A stretch of DNA of 64,000 bases from Coenobita brevimanus. Taxonomy: Eukaryota > Arthropoda > Malacostraca > Decapoda > Coenobitidae. Shown in pieces: positions 1 through 10,581 of the stretch (its first letter is position 1; every line of letters begins with the position of its first letter). The DNA lies in assembly GCA_032717465.1 (NCBI GenBank), contig CM064715.1, positions 37,145,604 to 37,209,603 of the forward strand, read 5' to 3'. The notes below the pieces were generated by a model. The model worked only from the letters and a program-made list of their open reading frames with translations. It searched no databases and was not told the DNA's origin. Both the position numbers and the translations under genes were made by a program.

Positions 1-1770
1 GAGGGAAGCCCAAAAGCAGTTTGATGAGGATATCATAAATAAAAGTAGTGATCAACCGAAGCTATTTTACAGCTACATCAGAAGCAAAACCAAAGTAAAG
101 GATAAAATACAATCCATTACGGACGATGGAATCACCTATACACAAGAGAAGGATATTTGTGAAGCACTAAACAAGAATTTCCGATCAGTTATTACAGAGG
201 AAAAAAAATTTTGAGACGGATTATATGGAACATGCATGCCCACACATACTACCAGATATACAAACATCAGAAAAAGAAATACAGGAGGAGCTAAGTAAAT
301 CAGACAAAGGAAAAGCAAATGGTCCTGATGAAATTTCATGTTGGGTGCTACGTGAATGTGCAAAGGAGTTAAGTAAACCATTATTTTTAATTTTCAAGAA
401 ATCCTTGAGTCAAGGTAAACTACCTGATATTTGGAAGAAAGCAAACATTGTTCCCTCATTCAAGAAAGGGAATAGACAAAATCCACTTAACTACCGACCA
501 GTATCAATAACCAGTGTTGTAAGCAATGTATTAGAAAAGCTTATAAGAAAAGCTTGGGTAAATCACCTAAAAGAACACAGTATCATAACAGAAAGACAGT
601 TTGGTTTCAGAAAAGGAAAATCATGTGTTACTAATCTGTTGAGCTGCTATGACAGAGTAAGAGACACATTACAGGAAAGAGAAGGATGGGTGGACAGTAT
701 CTATTTAGATTTCAAGAAAGCATTTGACACAGTACAACACCAAAGACTTTTATGGAAACTGTACCATCAAGGAGGAATTCGAGGCAAACTGTATTGTTGG
801 ATGCAAGATTTTCTCATGAAAAGAAAAATGAGAACAGTACTAAGGGGAAATTACTCATCACGGAAAGAAGTGACTAGTGGAGTACCACAGGGCTCAGTGC
901 TGGCACCAATCATGTTTTTAGTGTATATAAATGATATAGACAGTAACACTGGAAATAAAAGCTATCTAAATATGTTTGCAGATGATGCAAAAATACAAAG
1001 GTGAATTACTAACACAGACTCTTGTAAAGAGCTATAAGAAGAATTAAATAAACATCATGAATGGAGTAATACATGGCAAATGGAATTCAGTGTGGACCAG
1101 TGTCATGTAATCAAGTTTGGTAAAAGTGGAAAAAGACCTGATTGGGATTATACCTTAGGAAATAAAACCCTACACACATCAGAAAGAGAGAGGACCTAGG
1201 TGTGACTGTCAATAACAGACTATCTCCGGCTGACTGCTTGCCATTATGAGAATAGCGTTTACATACATAAATGAAGACGTGCTAAGAAAGATAATAACAT
1301 CATTCATCAGACCAACCCTGGAGTATGCATCAGTACTCTGGAGTCCTCATCTCAAAAAACACATAGACAAGATTGAAAAAGTTCAAAGGGCCGCTACAAG
1401 ATGGGTACCAAGCTTAAGGGATCTAAGCTACGAAGAAAGACTAAATAAACTGAATCTACCAACACTACAGGAGAGAAGGAAAAGAGGTGACATGATTATG
1501 CTATATAAATGCATATCAGGGAAGGAGAAAATAGACATAAATGATTACTTAACGTATGGGGAAGCATCAGCAAGAGCACACTGCGAAAAATTGCATAAGC
1601 AGAGAGGTGATAAAGACGTAAGGAAATTTAGTTTCTCAAATTGAGCAATTGGTCAGTGGAATGCACTACCGAATGAAATAGTGTGTGCCAAAACAATTCA
1701 CAAATTTAAGGATTTGTACGAGAAATATGGTTTCAGACACGGGACAGTACGAGCTTGACTCATTCCTGTA
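1..1770 (+). pseudogene. LINE ORF2 reverse transcriptase, decayed
   Basis: RT blocks are plain: NYRPVSITSV (finger), YLDFKKAFDTV (motif A, catalytic Asp), GVPQGSVLAPIMF, and the FADDAK box (motif C, two Asp) near position 975. Compared with the minus copy at 18-22 kb there is a one-base frameshift in an A-run near 205, an in-frame TGA at about 1002 right after FADDAKIQR, a TAA near 1036, a deletion of roughly 45 bp near 1225-1235, and a frame change near the C-terminus. The longest open pieces are 225-1004 and 1246-1644. The enzyme would copy LINE RNA into DNA at a nicked target. This copy cannot be functional. Confidence 0.9.
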
Positions 1771-1808
1771 AAGATACATTTAGGTAAGAACAATTAGGTA
1801 AGAACACA

Positions 1809-1810
<2 letters not shown>
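1..1810 (+). mobile_element. Jockey/CR1-like LINE, 5' end outside the window
   Basis: This is the 3' part of a non-LTR retrotransposon: the end of the endonuclease-RT linker, the reverse transcriptase, the C-terminal domain and a short 3' UTR. It is the same family as the minus-strand copy at 18.37-22.5 kb, which serves as the reference for its lesions. The 3' end carries two direct copies of TTAGGTAAGAACA (about 1781-1806) and then runs straight into a (GA)n tract. The other copy ends in the same motif followed by (CA)n. Short terminal repeats instead of poly(A) are usual for CR1-type LINEs. Confidence 0.9.

Positions 1811-1865
<55 letters not shown>
1811..1865. repeat. (GA)n microsatellite
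   Basis: About 55 bp of uninterrupted GA dinucleotides directly at the 3' end of the LINE. It may have grown from the LINE's terminal repeat, or the LINE inserted beside it. Confidence 0.95.
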
Positions 1866-1866
<1 letters not shown>

Positions 1867-1960
1867 AATACAGGAATGGCAGAAAATGCGTCCCTTGTGA
1901 ATGAGGAGATAAGGCGTGACAGCCGTCCCTCTTCTCTCTCTCATTGTCCATTCCCTCCCT
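1864..1960 (+). repeat. ~97-bp flank repeat, copy A
   Basis: About 97 bp sharing blocks such as AGGAATGGCA, GTCCCTCTT and TCCATTCCCTCC, in the same order and orientation, with 8631-8727. I estimate 75-80% identity by eye. The two copies sit just outside the two ends of the hAT element at 1987-8626. Each is also next to a (GA)n tract. Confidence 0.7.
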
Positions 1961-2209
1961 CCTCTCTCGGAGAGAAAGAGAAAGAGCAGAGGCGGATTAA
2001 GGAGGCATGGGGCTCCTGGCTGAAAGTCAAATAGGGGCCCTCTGCCTTAAACTGGGTGTGGGTGGCGAGTGAAGCGAGCGTTTGCAGGTGGGTCTGGAGG
2101 GGCACTAAAAGCCCCCCCAGAAGGTTTTTTGAAAATTAAGTATTTTTAGGGTCATTTTGAGGCCTATGGAGGAACACAGAAATGACCTTGGCTTGAAAAA
2201 AACTATTGT

Positions 2210-3157
2210 TTAACCCTTAGGTACCAGGCATGGGTAGACCTATCCATGTCCCAGAACCAGGTTAATTTCAGGAAAATCTATTTTCCCCCAAATGTTTTTT
2301 TTTTTTCATTACAAATCGATCACAAATGACAAAAAACACATAAAAAGCGCGTACTTATTGTCTGTTGGCAATGTGGAGGTGGTGGTGTCGTGTGAGGGAG
2401 CCAGTGCTTGGCAGCTGGGCTGAGCATGATCAAGGTCGTGGTGGTGTGTTGGCGATATTGGTGGAGGGAAGAGGGATGATTACCTCACATCAAAATAAGT
2501 GTTGAGTGTATATTTGTTTCTTTCACTACTTCACAATGCCGTATGAACACAATATCACAACTAAAATAGCAAAAAAACACAAGAAAGTAACTAATAAAGA
2601 TTGGCTTATTTTATGTTTTCCATGATACTTATTTTCTAACAAATTTGTGTCTGTTTATTTATTCACCATTATTTACATACTATTTACACATTATTTCACT
2701 GTTCTTAGTCATTCTTGACAGTATGATACTCCCTAAAGTCTGGCTGTGGTCAGTACAAGTGCACTCAAGCACCCAAACACTCTCCCCCACACCCCTCAGG
2801 GCCCCCTAATAGCCCTCTCCACCACCCCACCCCAACCCTCCCGACCCCTACCCCAACCCTGAACCAGTATCTACTGGTTCCAAGGCCACATTCTCCCTAT
2901 GCCAGGCCTCCCACCACCCTCCACCACAACGCTCCTCACTGCTGGGCTGCCCTCCCACTCCCCGACCCACACCCCCGCCCCCTCCCGCGGCCAGCCAGCA
3001 TTACCCCCCGCACCAGCCACGCCGGGACAATACTCTAAGTCCATATGGCGTGCTACTAAGTTCAAACATGCCTGAAAAAAAATTTAAACATCATATGACG
3101 TGGACCGTAGGCCTCTACCAATAAGTCATAAGACGTGGACTGGCACCTAGGGGTTAA
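2210..3157. mobile_element. piggyBac-type MITE (948 bp)
   Basis: Bounded by TTAA on both sides with inverted termini: left TTAACCCTTAGGTACCAG, right (minus) TTAACCCCTAGGTGCCAG. TTAA duplication is diagnostic of piggyBac. No coding capacity is visible; the middle has a C-rich stretch (about 2760-3010). Near the left end is a palindrome with arms CATGGGTAG/CTATCCATG. Near the right end the motif TCATANGACGTGGAC occurs twice, 35 bp apart. It sits inside the hAT element. Confidence 0.8.
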
Positions 3158-3403
3158 AAATAATACACAGTATGTGAACTAAAATACAGTTGAGAGTCTT
3201 GCATGCATTTACTTTGGCATTTAAGCTTATTATAATCTCCATTGGAAATGTGATGATTATTGCTTTCAGACAAGCTTTATTGCATAAATAATATAAGGAC
3301 AAACAAACCTATGAAAATTACTACGGTATATGGGAATAACCAATGTTGATTTTAAAAAATGAAAACTTAAATGAGAAAAGTTCATGAACGTGAGATGTTT
3401 GCC

Positions 3404-5827
3404 TTACATTTCACGTTTACGAACTTTTCTCATGACAAAGTCATTGATGAGATTATTGAAGCTCAGAGAGTTAACAATATCACCTTCAATACTCATAAGA
3501 AAAAGAAAACTGAGTCGCTGTTGTCCCATGCAACTTCTAACTTCATTTTTTATTCTTTTTAACTTTGAAAAGGATCGCTCTCCACTGCAGTTAGATGCTG
3601 TCATGGATAAATAGATGTGAAGTGCGATGTGGACATTTGGGAAGCTCTGTGCATACTTGTTTTTATTCAGCAACAATAGCATTTTTAGTTCTGTGCTTCT
3701 GTTCTGTGTCTCTTTCTGTCCTTGGCCACTGGAACTCTTGAAGAGCTCAGAAAACTGTACCAGTTCAGAAGGAAAGCAGTCTTCGAAATCTTTTGAATAT
3801 TCTTCCCTCAACTTATTTGCTGCTCTTCTGATGTCATCTTTGCTTAGCTTAGGTAGACTGGAAAGAAAGCCAAACTCATCCTGAATTTCCTAGTACACAT
3901 TCAAACAATGCCTGACAGCTGAAGATAGTTTGTCAATGATTGGCAGAAATACCTCAACCCTGAAGCTTTGTCTGGGTGAAAATACTATGTCAGGTGATGG
4001 ACCCTCATCAAACTTACACTTTCTCTTCTTTTATCTTTTTGAAGATTCTTTATACTCTTTGATTACGGACTTCATCTTTCCTGTTTCTTCATACCTTTCA
4101 AATTCAGATCGCTGATTTTCAACAAACTCAAGGAGAGATTTCATCAAATGAACTGCTGAATTCAAAGACAGTCCGCTCTCTTGAAGGGATAAACTGGATT
4201 TTTGAAACCTTTCTAAAATTGTGTCCCATATTTCATGCAAAGGGGCAACTTCCAGCTGCTTTAGTTTCTTCAGAAGCCCTTCTGTTTCAAGTCTTTTTTC
4301 TCGTGTTTGATTTTCATCATTTGCCAATTCTTCCAGTGCTGAAATATTCTTGTACCCTTTATTTACTACCCTTACAGCATCATGTCGAGCTGACCATCGT
4401 GTGTCAGACAAGGCCTTCTTAACTGGTAACTCTTCTAGGTGTTTTCGAAGTACCTGCCAACGATGGGTAATGCAACAAGCCAGGCATAAAGACTTTGTAG
4501 AAAATTGAAAAATTCAGCTGCAGCAGGGCAACCTTCTGTTGCATCTTTCCCAACCAAATTAAGGGACTGTGCTGTGCATGGTACATAATGAGCAACACTG
4601 CACTTCTCAAGGAGGTTAGCCCGGACGCCATTGTACTTGCCGCTCATATTAGATGCATTGTCATATGACTGTCCATGGCAATCTTCAATGTTTATGCCCT
4701 TTTCTTCCAGAAACTCAAGAATTATACGGGCAATCTCTGATCCAGTGTGAGAAAACATTGGTTTGAACTTTAAGAACCGCTCAACAGGGCCAGATTGTAG
4801 AACATTGCAGATAATTACTGTCGACTGATCCACACGCATGACATCGGGTGTGGAGCCTACAGATACTGAAAAGTACTTTGCCGATTTGATTTCATCAACA
4901 ACTACAGACAATACCCTTTGACCCACGAGCTCAATCACCTCTTCACAGAGAGCTGAGGACAGATAAGATGTGTGTCCACGTCCCTTGTTAGCATGCTTAC
5001 TGATGTATTCAGCAAGAAATGTGTCACTCAGTCAGAAGCTCAAGTATTCCTAGGTAGTTGCCATTGTTTGGTGAACCTATTACTTCTTTCCTCCCACGAA
5101 GTGCAAGGCCACGAATACAAAGAAATTTCACAAAACTAACTATTCTCCGAAGAACTTGTTGCCAATACTAAACTTCACTTTCATATTGCTTCACCAGATC
5201 AGAGTCTACCTGACTAGTTGATTTTCGAGCACACAGAGCTGCCATTGCATCAAGATATCGCTTGGAGTTTTCATGACTCAAAAGCACTTCATGAGCATGT
5301 TTCCAATCATTAAATCTACTTGTCAGCTTACCATATTGAACATCAACCTGCATACAAAGTAATAAACTCGACCACTGGTTTTTCAATAGCATAACCAATT
5401 TCTGTCAAATTTTTCCCCTGTTCGTGTATGAACACGTGTAAACAATGCTAAAGTGCAATACCAGAGTTGTGACTCGTTCTCCAACTACATCACTATTCCT
5501 TAAAGCCATGATCTTTATGTTGACATGAAGCTGCACCACATTGAATCCAGTCATTTCGCAAGTTTTCAAATATTTTTCTAGCCAAAGATGGAGATCATCA
5601 CTGATAACATAATTCACTGCAGGTTTAGAAGTAGCATCCACATCCACCATAAGTTTTGAAGTAGCCCCGAAAACTGTCTCCGCTTCAGTATCTGTCGTTG
5701 GTGCAGAGGACTGCTCCACACCTTGTGTTATAGATGTAGTTGGTTTGAAGAATGTTGTTAATTTAGGAGTCTTTTCCGCAATCTCAGTTTCCCTTTTCTT
5801 CAAAAACTGCACGCTTGTGTGCTCCAC
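3404..5827 (-). pseudogene. hAT transposase, ZMYM1-like, broken
   Basis: Read on the minus strand the pieces fall in hAT order. 5827-5405 is an N-terminal region with TTFFKP. 5398-5168 is the end of a TTF-type zinc-finger region. 4938-4435 is the DUF4371-like catalytic region with DCHGQSYDNASNMSG, the conserved aspartate context. 4411-4031 is a helical insertion domain. 3811-3404 is the C-terminal dimerization domain with SNCSGERSFSKLKRIK. At least four frameshifts or stops separate the pieces. The intact protein would excise and insert the hAT element. The family match is by motif memory to ZMYM1-like proteins, not a search. Confidence 0.85.
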
Positions 5828-5892
5828 TGGGATAGTTTCGTTGCATTCTGTGGAGGAGACCGTAGTAGGCTATCGTAAAAAAGATCTAACAC

Positions 5893-5895
<3 letters not shown>

Positions 5896-5957
<62 letters not shown>
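5896..5957. repeat. poly(A) followed by (GA)n
   Basis: About 31 A residues followed by GA repeats inside the hAT element. It could be the tail of a retrotransposed RNA, but no SINE or LINE body is recognisable next to it. Sequence 5958-6240 shows nothing else. Confidence 0.85.
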
Positions 5958-5960
<3 letters not shown>

Positions 5961-6239
5961 ACCACTGCTTCACTATTTTCTATGTGTGAGAAGGGTACAA
6001 AAGGCAGAGCTGCCTGTAACAAGTGTCTCCCCACTGAGTCATAGAGTAACAAAGCCAGTATTCAAGTAATGACAAAAATCTTACACAAAAACAACGCATC
6101 CGGAATTCAATACTTGGGCCATTTGATCAGTAGGTAATAATCACTGACTCACGCTAATCACTAAACCAAGCAGGTCACAGGGGAGGTTTTGGAACCTGGC
6201 AGATATCTTCTGCCAAAGAATTGTGTCTAGGTCTATATG

Positions 6240-6462
6240 CAGAGGACATCTATCTGTCTATCTATTGCCAGACGCCTCAATTCCGTTTGGGGTGGCCACA
6301 AACAAATCGCCTCCACGTCGTCCTGTCCCCCGCCTTTTCACTGCCCTGCTCCCAACTCACACCCCCCTCTCTCATATACCTCTCCACCCCATCCCTCCAT
6401 CTCATCCTCGGCCTCCCCCTCCCTCTTCCCCCCTCCACCTCACTCACATACACTCTCTTCGT
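6240..6462 (-). mobile_element. RTE LINE 3' fragment, 5' truncated
   Basis: On the minus strand this matches the last ~220 bp of the RTE element at 50168-52437: the C-terminal coding segment rich in GEGG/RRR codons, then a tail TCTGGCAATAGATAG ending in (ATAG/ACAG)n. Similarity stops at about 6462 after TCTTCGTCAG. Sequence 6463-6631 is unassigned. Severe 5' truncation is normal for LINE copies. Confidence 0.8.
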
Positions 6463-6631
6463 CAGAAGACAGACAGACCAATTTTACACTCAGCACTATA
6501 CTACAAGCTACTTGTGTTTTCCACAGATCTGTCTGTCGGAACAACCCATCCCAAGGAAGGCCACAGCCACAACCAGCCGCCCACACAGACTATAATGAAG
6601 TATAGCGGAAGCTCCCAGTCCATGGGAAATC

Positions 6632-6812
6632 ACATTCATTCATTCATTCATTGCCAGACGCCATGTATCCCAGACAGGGTGGCCAAGGGCTTAGAGTTAG
6701 TTGTTTTACAGGGAGGGGCACTAATCCTCCACCAGCCCCACTTGACGTAGGGATGCCAACAGCATCTGGTGTTCCCAGGCGGTCACCCATCCAAGTACTA
6801 ACCAGACCCAAC
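6632..6812 (-). mobile_element. 5S-rRNA-derived SINE, 5' truncated
   Basis: On the minus strand: the 3' half of a 5S rRNA-like sequence (6754-6812, containing GTTAGTACTTGGATGGGTGA), a unique body, and a tail TCTGGCAATGAATGAATG. The better copy is at 27416-27659. The 5S head is cut after the box A/IE side, so this copy has lost part of the internal Pol III promoter. Confidence 0.85.
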
Positions 6813-7681
6813 TCTTTAAATAATATAATGCCACCTCAGTAATCAGACCCCCAAAATTTATGCGGAGCAGTAATATGTGGGTCTAATTGGGTTATGACCC
6901 ACACCTACAGTTCACAGTTAAACTTTTTTTTTTTTTTTATGTGTCCGACTCTGGGCATAGTCTTTACAGCCTGCTATCAAGGCCCAGCAGTCCTCCTACA
7001 TACCATGCACCTCTACATGTCACCTGTTGGGTAAACTCTGATACACTAGGCTATTCAATAAATTTATTATGTAGTTGACCTAAATAATAACCTAAATAAA
7101 TGGGCATTCTGCGCTCTTTATGTAAATTAATATTTCAAAACAGAATGTGTGTCATAGGCTAGTACTGTGGGAATATCTAAAATAAGGATAGGCTACATAA
7201 ACCTAATCAAACTAACCTAAATGATCTAACCTAACCTAACGTTGGCAAGCTATATTTGTACACTTACAAAATAGCCTACTCCATCCTAACCTACATTACC
7301 TATTAACTTAACCCACTAACTTAATTATAAATTTACCCACAAAAAAGTGAAAAACACACACTCCACATGGTCACTGACTAGTTTTAGTTTTCATAATGAA
7401 TATCTTTGAACTAGGCATTAGTTATTTGTGCACTTCAAAAATTTTACCAAGAAATGGAACGAGAGCCAAACTCTTATACTAGCGGCGCCGGTATGGCGAC
7501 AAATAGTGTAAATGTAGTGTAGTTTTCATCATTTTTAACCGTGTTTCATCTTCACTTGACTTGCGTCCATGTATCGTCTTTGAAATACGGTCTTTCTGAC
7601 ATGCGTCTAGCAGAGTACTGTTCATGTCTGAGATTTTCACTGTTATAAAAAGAAGTATAAAAACATATTAACCAGAGAAAT
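6813..7681. other. Noncoding hAT interior, AT-rich, with CCTAA-type motifs
   Basis: I see no gene. Short runs of CCTAAC (7205-7330, several copies in degenerate tandem) resemble the arthropod telomeric unit. The rest is AT-rich with no strong ORF. Confidence 0.6.
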
Positions 7682-7846
7682 CATACTTCCTTCATCATCA
7701 GCCGTTTAGTCCACCGCAGGACCGATCTATCCCTACTGAAGCAGGGACGATACAGCCAATGTATCTCTACTAAGGTGCTTAGGCTTGGCTGGTAGAGACT
7801 GTATGTAAGGTGAGAAATTCTTGTAAGTGTGATTGTAATGCTGGAA
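7682..7846 (-). mobile_element. SINE 3' region, truncated or chimeric
   Basis: On the minus strand this matches the 3' ~160 bp of the tRNA-derived SINE at 9026-9396. Shared landmarks are TACATACAGTCTCTACCAG, GGCTGTATCGTCCCTGCTTC and CGGTCCTGC. Upstream (7847-8000) the sequence differs from that SINE and includes AGTCGCCTCTTACGACAAGC on the plus strand, so this copy may be a chimera of two repeat families. Confidence 0.7.
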
Positions 7847-8625
7847 AATAAAGGCCGGAAGAAACATGGAAATACCGAGAAGAGAGGTAGGCTAGAAGAG
7901 GACAGTAATGAGAAAAAGACTGGAGACAAAAAGACCCCTTTTAGTCGCCTCTTACGACAAGCAGAGATACTGGGAAATTATTCTTTCCCCCCCCCCTCCC
8001 CGGGGGGAATACTTCCTTGCCTCTAAATTTTTTATCGTCCTCCCTCGTGCTGTAGTGTCAACAATGACTAGCATAATGCTTTCGATTACCACAAAAATAT
8101 TGAAACTTATTTTCACACTTTGGGAAGTTTGGGTCTCATATATAGTAAACTGCATTAAACAAGTTTCACCATTAATTTATGAATCAGATAAGAAAATATC
8201 TAGAACAGCAGCAAGAGATAAAACAAACATTCAAGGCTGCATGAAAATATTAAGCAGAGTACCGAGTTATAAAAGAAAACCACGGTCTGAGTCTCAATAC
8301 AGTGGTAACTATTTTATTATTTAGGCATGATTGGTCCATAATATAAGTATCACTATTTTTTATTACTGAATATAATAAACACCCAAGCGTTTATTAAAAC
8401 TGTGGAGGGGTACTTAAGGAGGCACAGGATTCTCACTGGAAAGGGGGGAGGGGGAGTGGTCCGAGTGGCATACTTTTCCCCTAAATGACCATGCACCATT
8501 TTTGGTTGTCATTGACCTGGTGGGATTAAAAAAAAAAAAAAAAAAAAAAAAGGAATTAGGGGCCCCCTAAACATTGCGGGCCCCTGGCTGCAGCCAGGCA
8601 GCCCCACCCCCCTTAATCCGCCACT
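7847..8625. other. hAT interior toward right end, no gene
   Basis: Short ORFs only. An A24 run sits at 8528-8551, and the hAT subterminal region with the inverted repeat follows to 8626. No coding signal was recognised. Confidence 0.5.
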
Positions 8626-8630
8626 GAAAG

Positions 8631-8727
8631 GAGAATAAAATATAGGAATGGCAAATCAGCTCCCTTCTCCCTTGGAATGAATGACTGACGTCCCTCTTGT
8701 CTTTCATTCTCCATTCCCTCCTGCGTA
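8631..8727 (+). repeat. ~97-bp flank repeat, copy B
   Basis: Direct repeat of 1864-1960, lying immediately outside the right end of the hAT element and followed by a (GA)n tract at about 8746-8800. Confidence 0.7.
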
Positions 8728-8743
8728 AAGTAATTTATCGTAG

Positions 8744-8745
<2 letters not shown>

Positions 8746-8800
<55 letters not shown>
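8746..8800. repeat. (GA)n microsatellite
   Basis: About 55 bp of GA repeats next to flank repeat copy B. It mirrors the (GA)n beside copy A at 1811-1865. Confidence 0.95.
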
Positions 8801-8802
<2 letters not shown>

Positions 8803-8974
8803 AGGTTGATAATATAGTAGTCACATGATCCTTGCCCAAGGCCATGGTAAATATAAGCTGTTTTTCCCGGATAATGCCCTTCGTTACCTCAATCACCACG
8901 GGTGGTGGGTTGCTTGCGCCACCAGCTGTTCATCTTCTGGCCATTTTCTCTCACCACCACGTGACTTTATTTGG

Positions 8975-8975
<1 letters not shown>

Positions 8976-9025
<50 letters not shown>
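8976..9025. repeat. (TA)n microsatellite, left of SINE
   Basis: About 50 bp of TA repeats directly 5' of the tRNA-like head. Paired with 9397-9440. Confidence 0.95.
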
Positions 9026-9026
<1 letters not shown>

Positions 9027-9395
9027 CCTCTGTTGTACAGTGGTAGAGCGTGCGTTTCGAGCGCGGGTTCGCCTCCCGCCAGAGTTTTTAACTTTGGGAA
9101 GCGTTCACTAAGCCACTTGCTACTTTGGCGGACACAAGGGGTGCTGTGGTTGAACCAGTGTCGCATGCTAGTATGCTTGGACTCAATCGGCTTAAGGCGG
9201 GCCGATTACACTTGGTTCACAGACTACACACACATCCAAAGCCACTACAACACTACAGTTACACTTACAAGCACTTCTCACCCTACATACAGTCTCTACC
9301 AGACAGCCTAAGCCACTTGGTAGAGATACATTGGCTGTATCGTCCCTGCTTCGGTAGGGATAGGCCGGTCCTGCAGTGGACCTCAACGGCTGAGG

Positions 9396-9396
<1 letters not shown>
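9026..9396 (+). mobile_element. tRNA-derived SINE (~370 bp)
   Basis: The head (9026-9085) folds like a tRNA. The acceptor CTCTG pairs with CAGAG, there is a D-arm with an A-box-like TGTACAGTGGTAGAGC, a short anticodon arm, and a T-arm GCGGG/CCCGC with B-box-like GGTTCGCCTCC. The body has no ORF and ends CAACGGCTGAGGAT before (TA)n. The 3' part recurs at 7682-7846. Transcription would be by RNA polymerase III from the internal boxes. It is not a tRNA gene, because the head runs on into the repeat body. Confidence 0.75.

Positions 9397-9440
<44 letters not shown>
9397..9440. repeat. (TA)n microsatellite, right of SINE
   Basis: TA repeat directly at the SINE 3' end. Either the SINE's own tail, or the other half of a TA tract that was the insertion target. 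Confidence 0.9.
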
Positions 9441-9443
<3 letters not shown>

Positions 9444-9667
9444 TGTGAACATTTCCAAGGCGATGATGTGTGTTTCATTCAATTCCGTTAGGCTCGAAAT
9501 TTCGGCCTAGTCGTCGCTTCCCAGCAGGTACACCTACTGAACGATCGTCGCTCTCCACGGGTTAAGTGAATCCCTACGAGTCTTTATAATACTGACCCTC
9601 TGGTGCTTGAGAGGAGCTTCATATATAGACTGGTTACCATGACATTATTTCCGAGTGAATTGAATCA

Positions 9668-10581
9668 TGTTGCGTCCCCGTCTCACACTGCCACAGGCTC
9701 CAACAGCAGTAGTTCAGTATAGGAAGGACGTGGCCCAGTGAGTTGTTCTTCCTATGGTCAGCCTTGAGGTGTACGGTACAGTACCAGGATCAGCTGAAGC
9801 GAAGATAATCACTGGCTTCTTAAGTTCACTGTCTTTATTTTCCAAATAACTACACTTACTGTAATGCTTTCCAACTTCACTGTTTTCACAAGCACTGAAG
9901 TTATACAAAGTTTACTAACTGCAATTACACTTAATGCTTGACAAAAATACTTCACTGTTTACCAACAAGTACTGAAAATATACAGACTGCACTGCACTGA
10001 CATTTAATGCTTGCCAATACTTCACTATTTCCACAAGCACTGCACTGACACTGAACTACACTCAAACGAAACTGAAAACCAACTGAACTTGCTCTAGTTC
10101 GTTCGTTCGTTGAAAGATTCCCTGCACATACAGTGCAGGCCGGGCCATACTTTAGCCCGGTCAGTGGTGTATGGGCTGATTAAAAAAAAACAGTAAGTGG
10201 GGAGGACAGGACCTGGGGATTGCCCAGCACACACGTCCTGTCTCCTGACTGGCTTTGTGGTGTGTGTTTGCTCTAGTCTTTTTCGCATCCTTATATAGGC
10301 TTGCATTACCCTAGAAACTTCTACATTCTACGAGAACAACAGTTGCCAACTCAACGATATAGAAAATATGCCTGAGTTTTCTTACATTACATAGCACTAA
10401 ATCATTTACCACACGAAATTAAATTTCACAATCTAACAGGCATTCACATAAAACATAAAGAAAAGGAGTAGAAAAAATAATGCATAATTTACGAAATACC
10501 TACGCTCACAATAGCAGGCTAACTGGCAACTCTGACTCGTAACGGTCAGACCACCTTACTAGTAAATTCCGCTTCTTAACA
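9668..10581 (-). mobile_element. Isolated gypsy LTR (~914 bp)
   Basis: On the minus strand it begins TGTTAAGAAGCGG and ends GGACGCAACA (TG...CA). It matches, segment by segment, the LTRs at 24069-24966 and 27718-28596. Shared marks are CAGAGTTGCCAG, the TATA box in CCTATATAAGG, and TGAACTTAAGAAGCCAGTG near the end. An internal segment about 10100-10280 (TTCGTTCG repeats to GTCCTGTC) has no counterpart in those LTRs. The 5-bp flanks do not match, so it is either an old solo LTR or the remnant of a rearranged copy. Confidence 0.8.

Larger units (their letters stand above)
1987..8626 (-). mobile_element. hAT transposon (ZMYM1/DUF4371 type) with nested insertions
   Basis: Terminal inverted repeats delimit the element. 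The left end begins CAGAGGCGGATTAAGG and the right end, read on the minus strand, begins CAGTGGCGGATTAAGG; both continue into a shared TGGGGCT...CTGGCTG stretch. CAGNGGCGGAT ends are typical of hAT elements. A decayed transposase lies inside on the minus strand (3404-5827). A piggyBac MITE (2210-3157), a poly(A)-(GA)n tract, an RTE fragment, a 5S SINE fragment and a second SINE fragment have inserted. I find no clean 8-bp target duplication: the flanks are purine-rich and read AGAAAGAG and AAAGGAGA. Confidence 0.75.

Noticed and set aside
6221..6750. A 175-aa Pro/Ser-rich ORF and overlapping frames on the plus strand
   Set aside because: They are antisense readings of the RTE 3' coding end and the 5S SINE.
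9026..9085. A functional tRNA gene
   Set aside because: The anticodon arm is too short and the body that follows recurs at 7682-7846, so this is a SINE head.
8825..9482. Proteins with long Tyr-Ile repeats
   Set aside because: They are translations of (TA)n microsatellites. The same applies to frames at 49960-50247.
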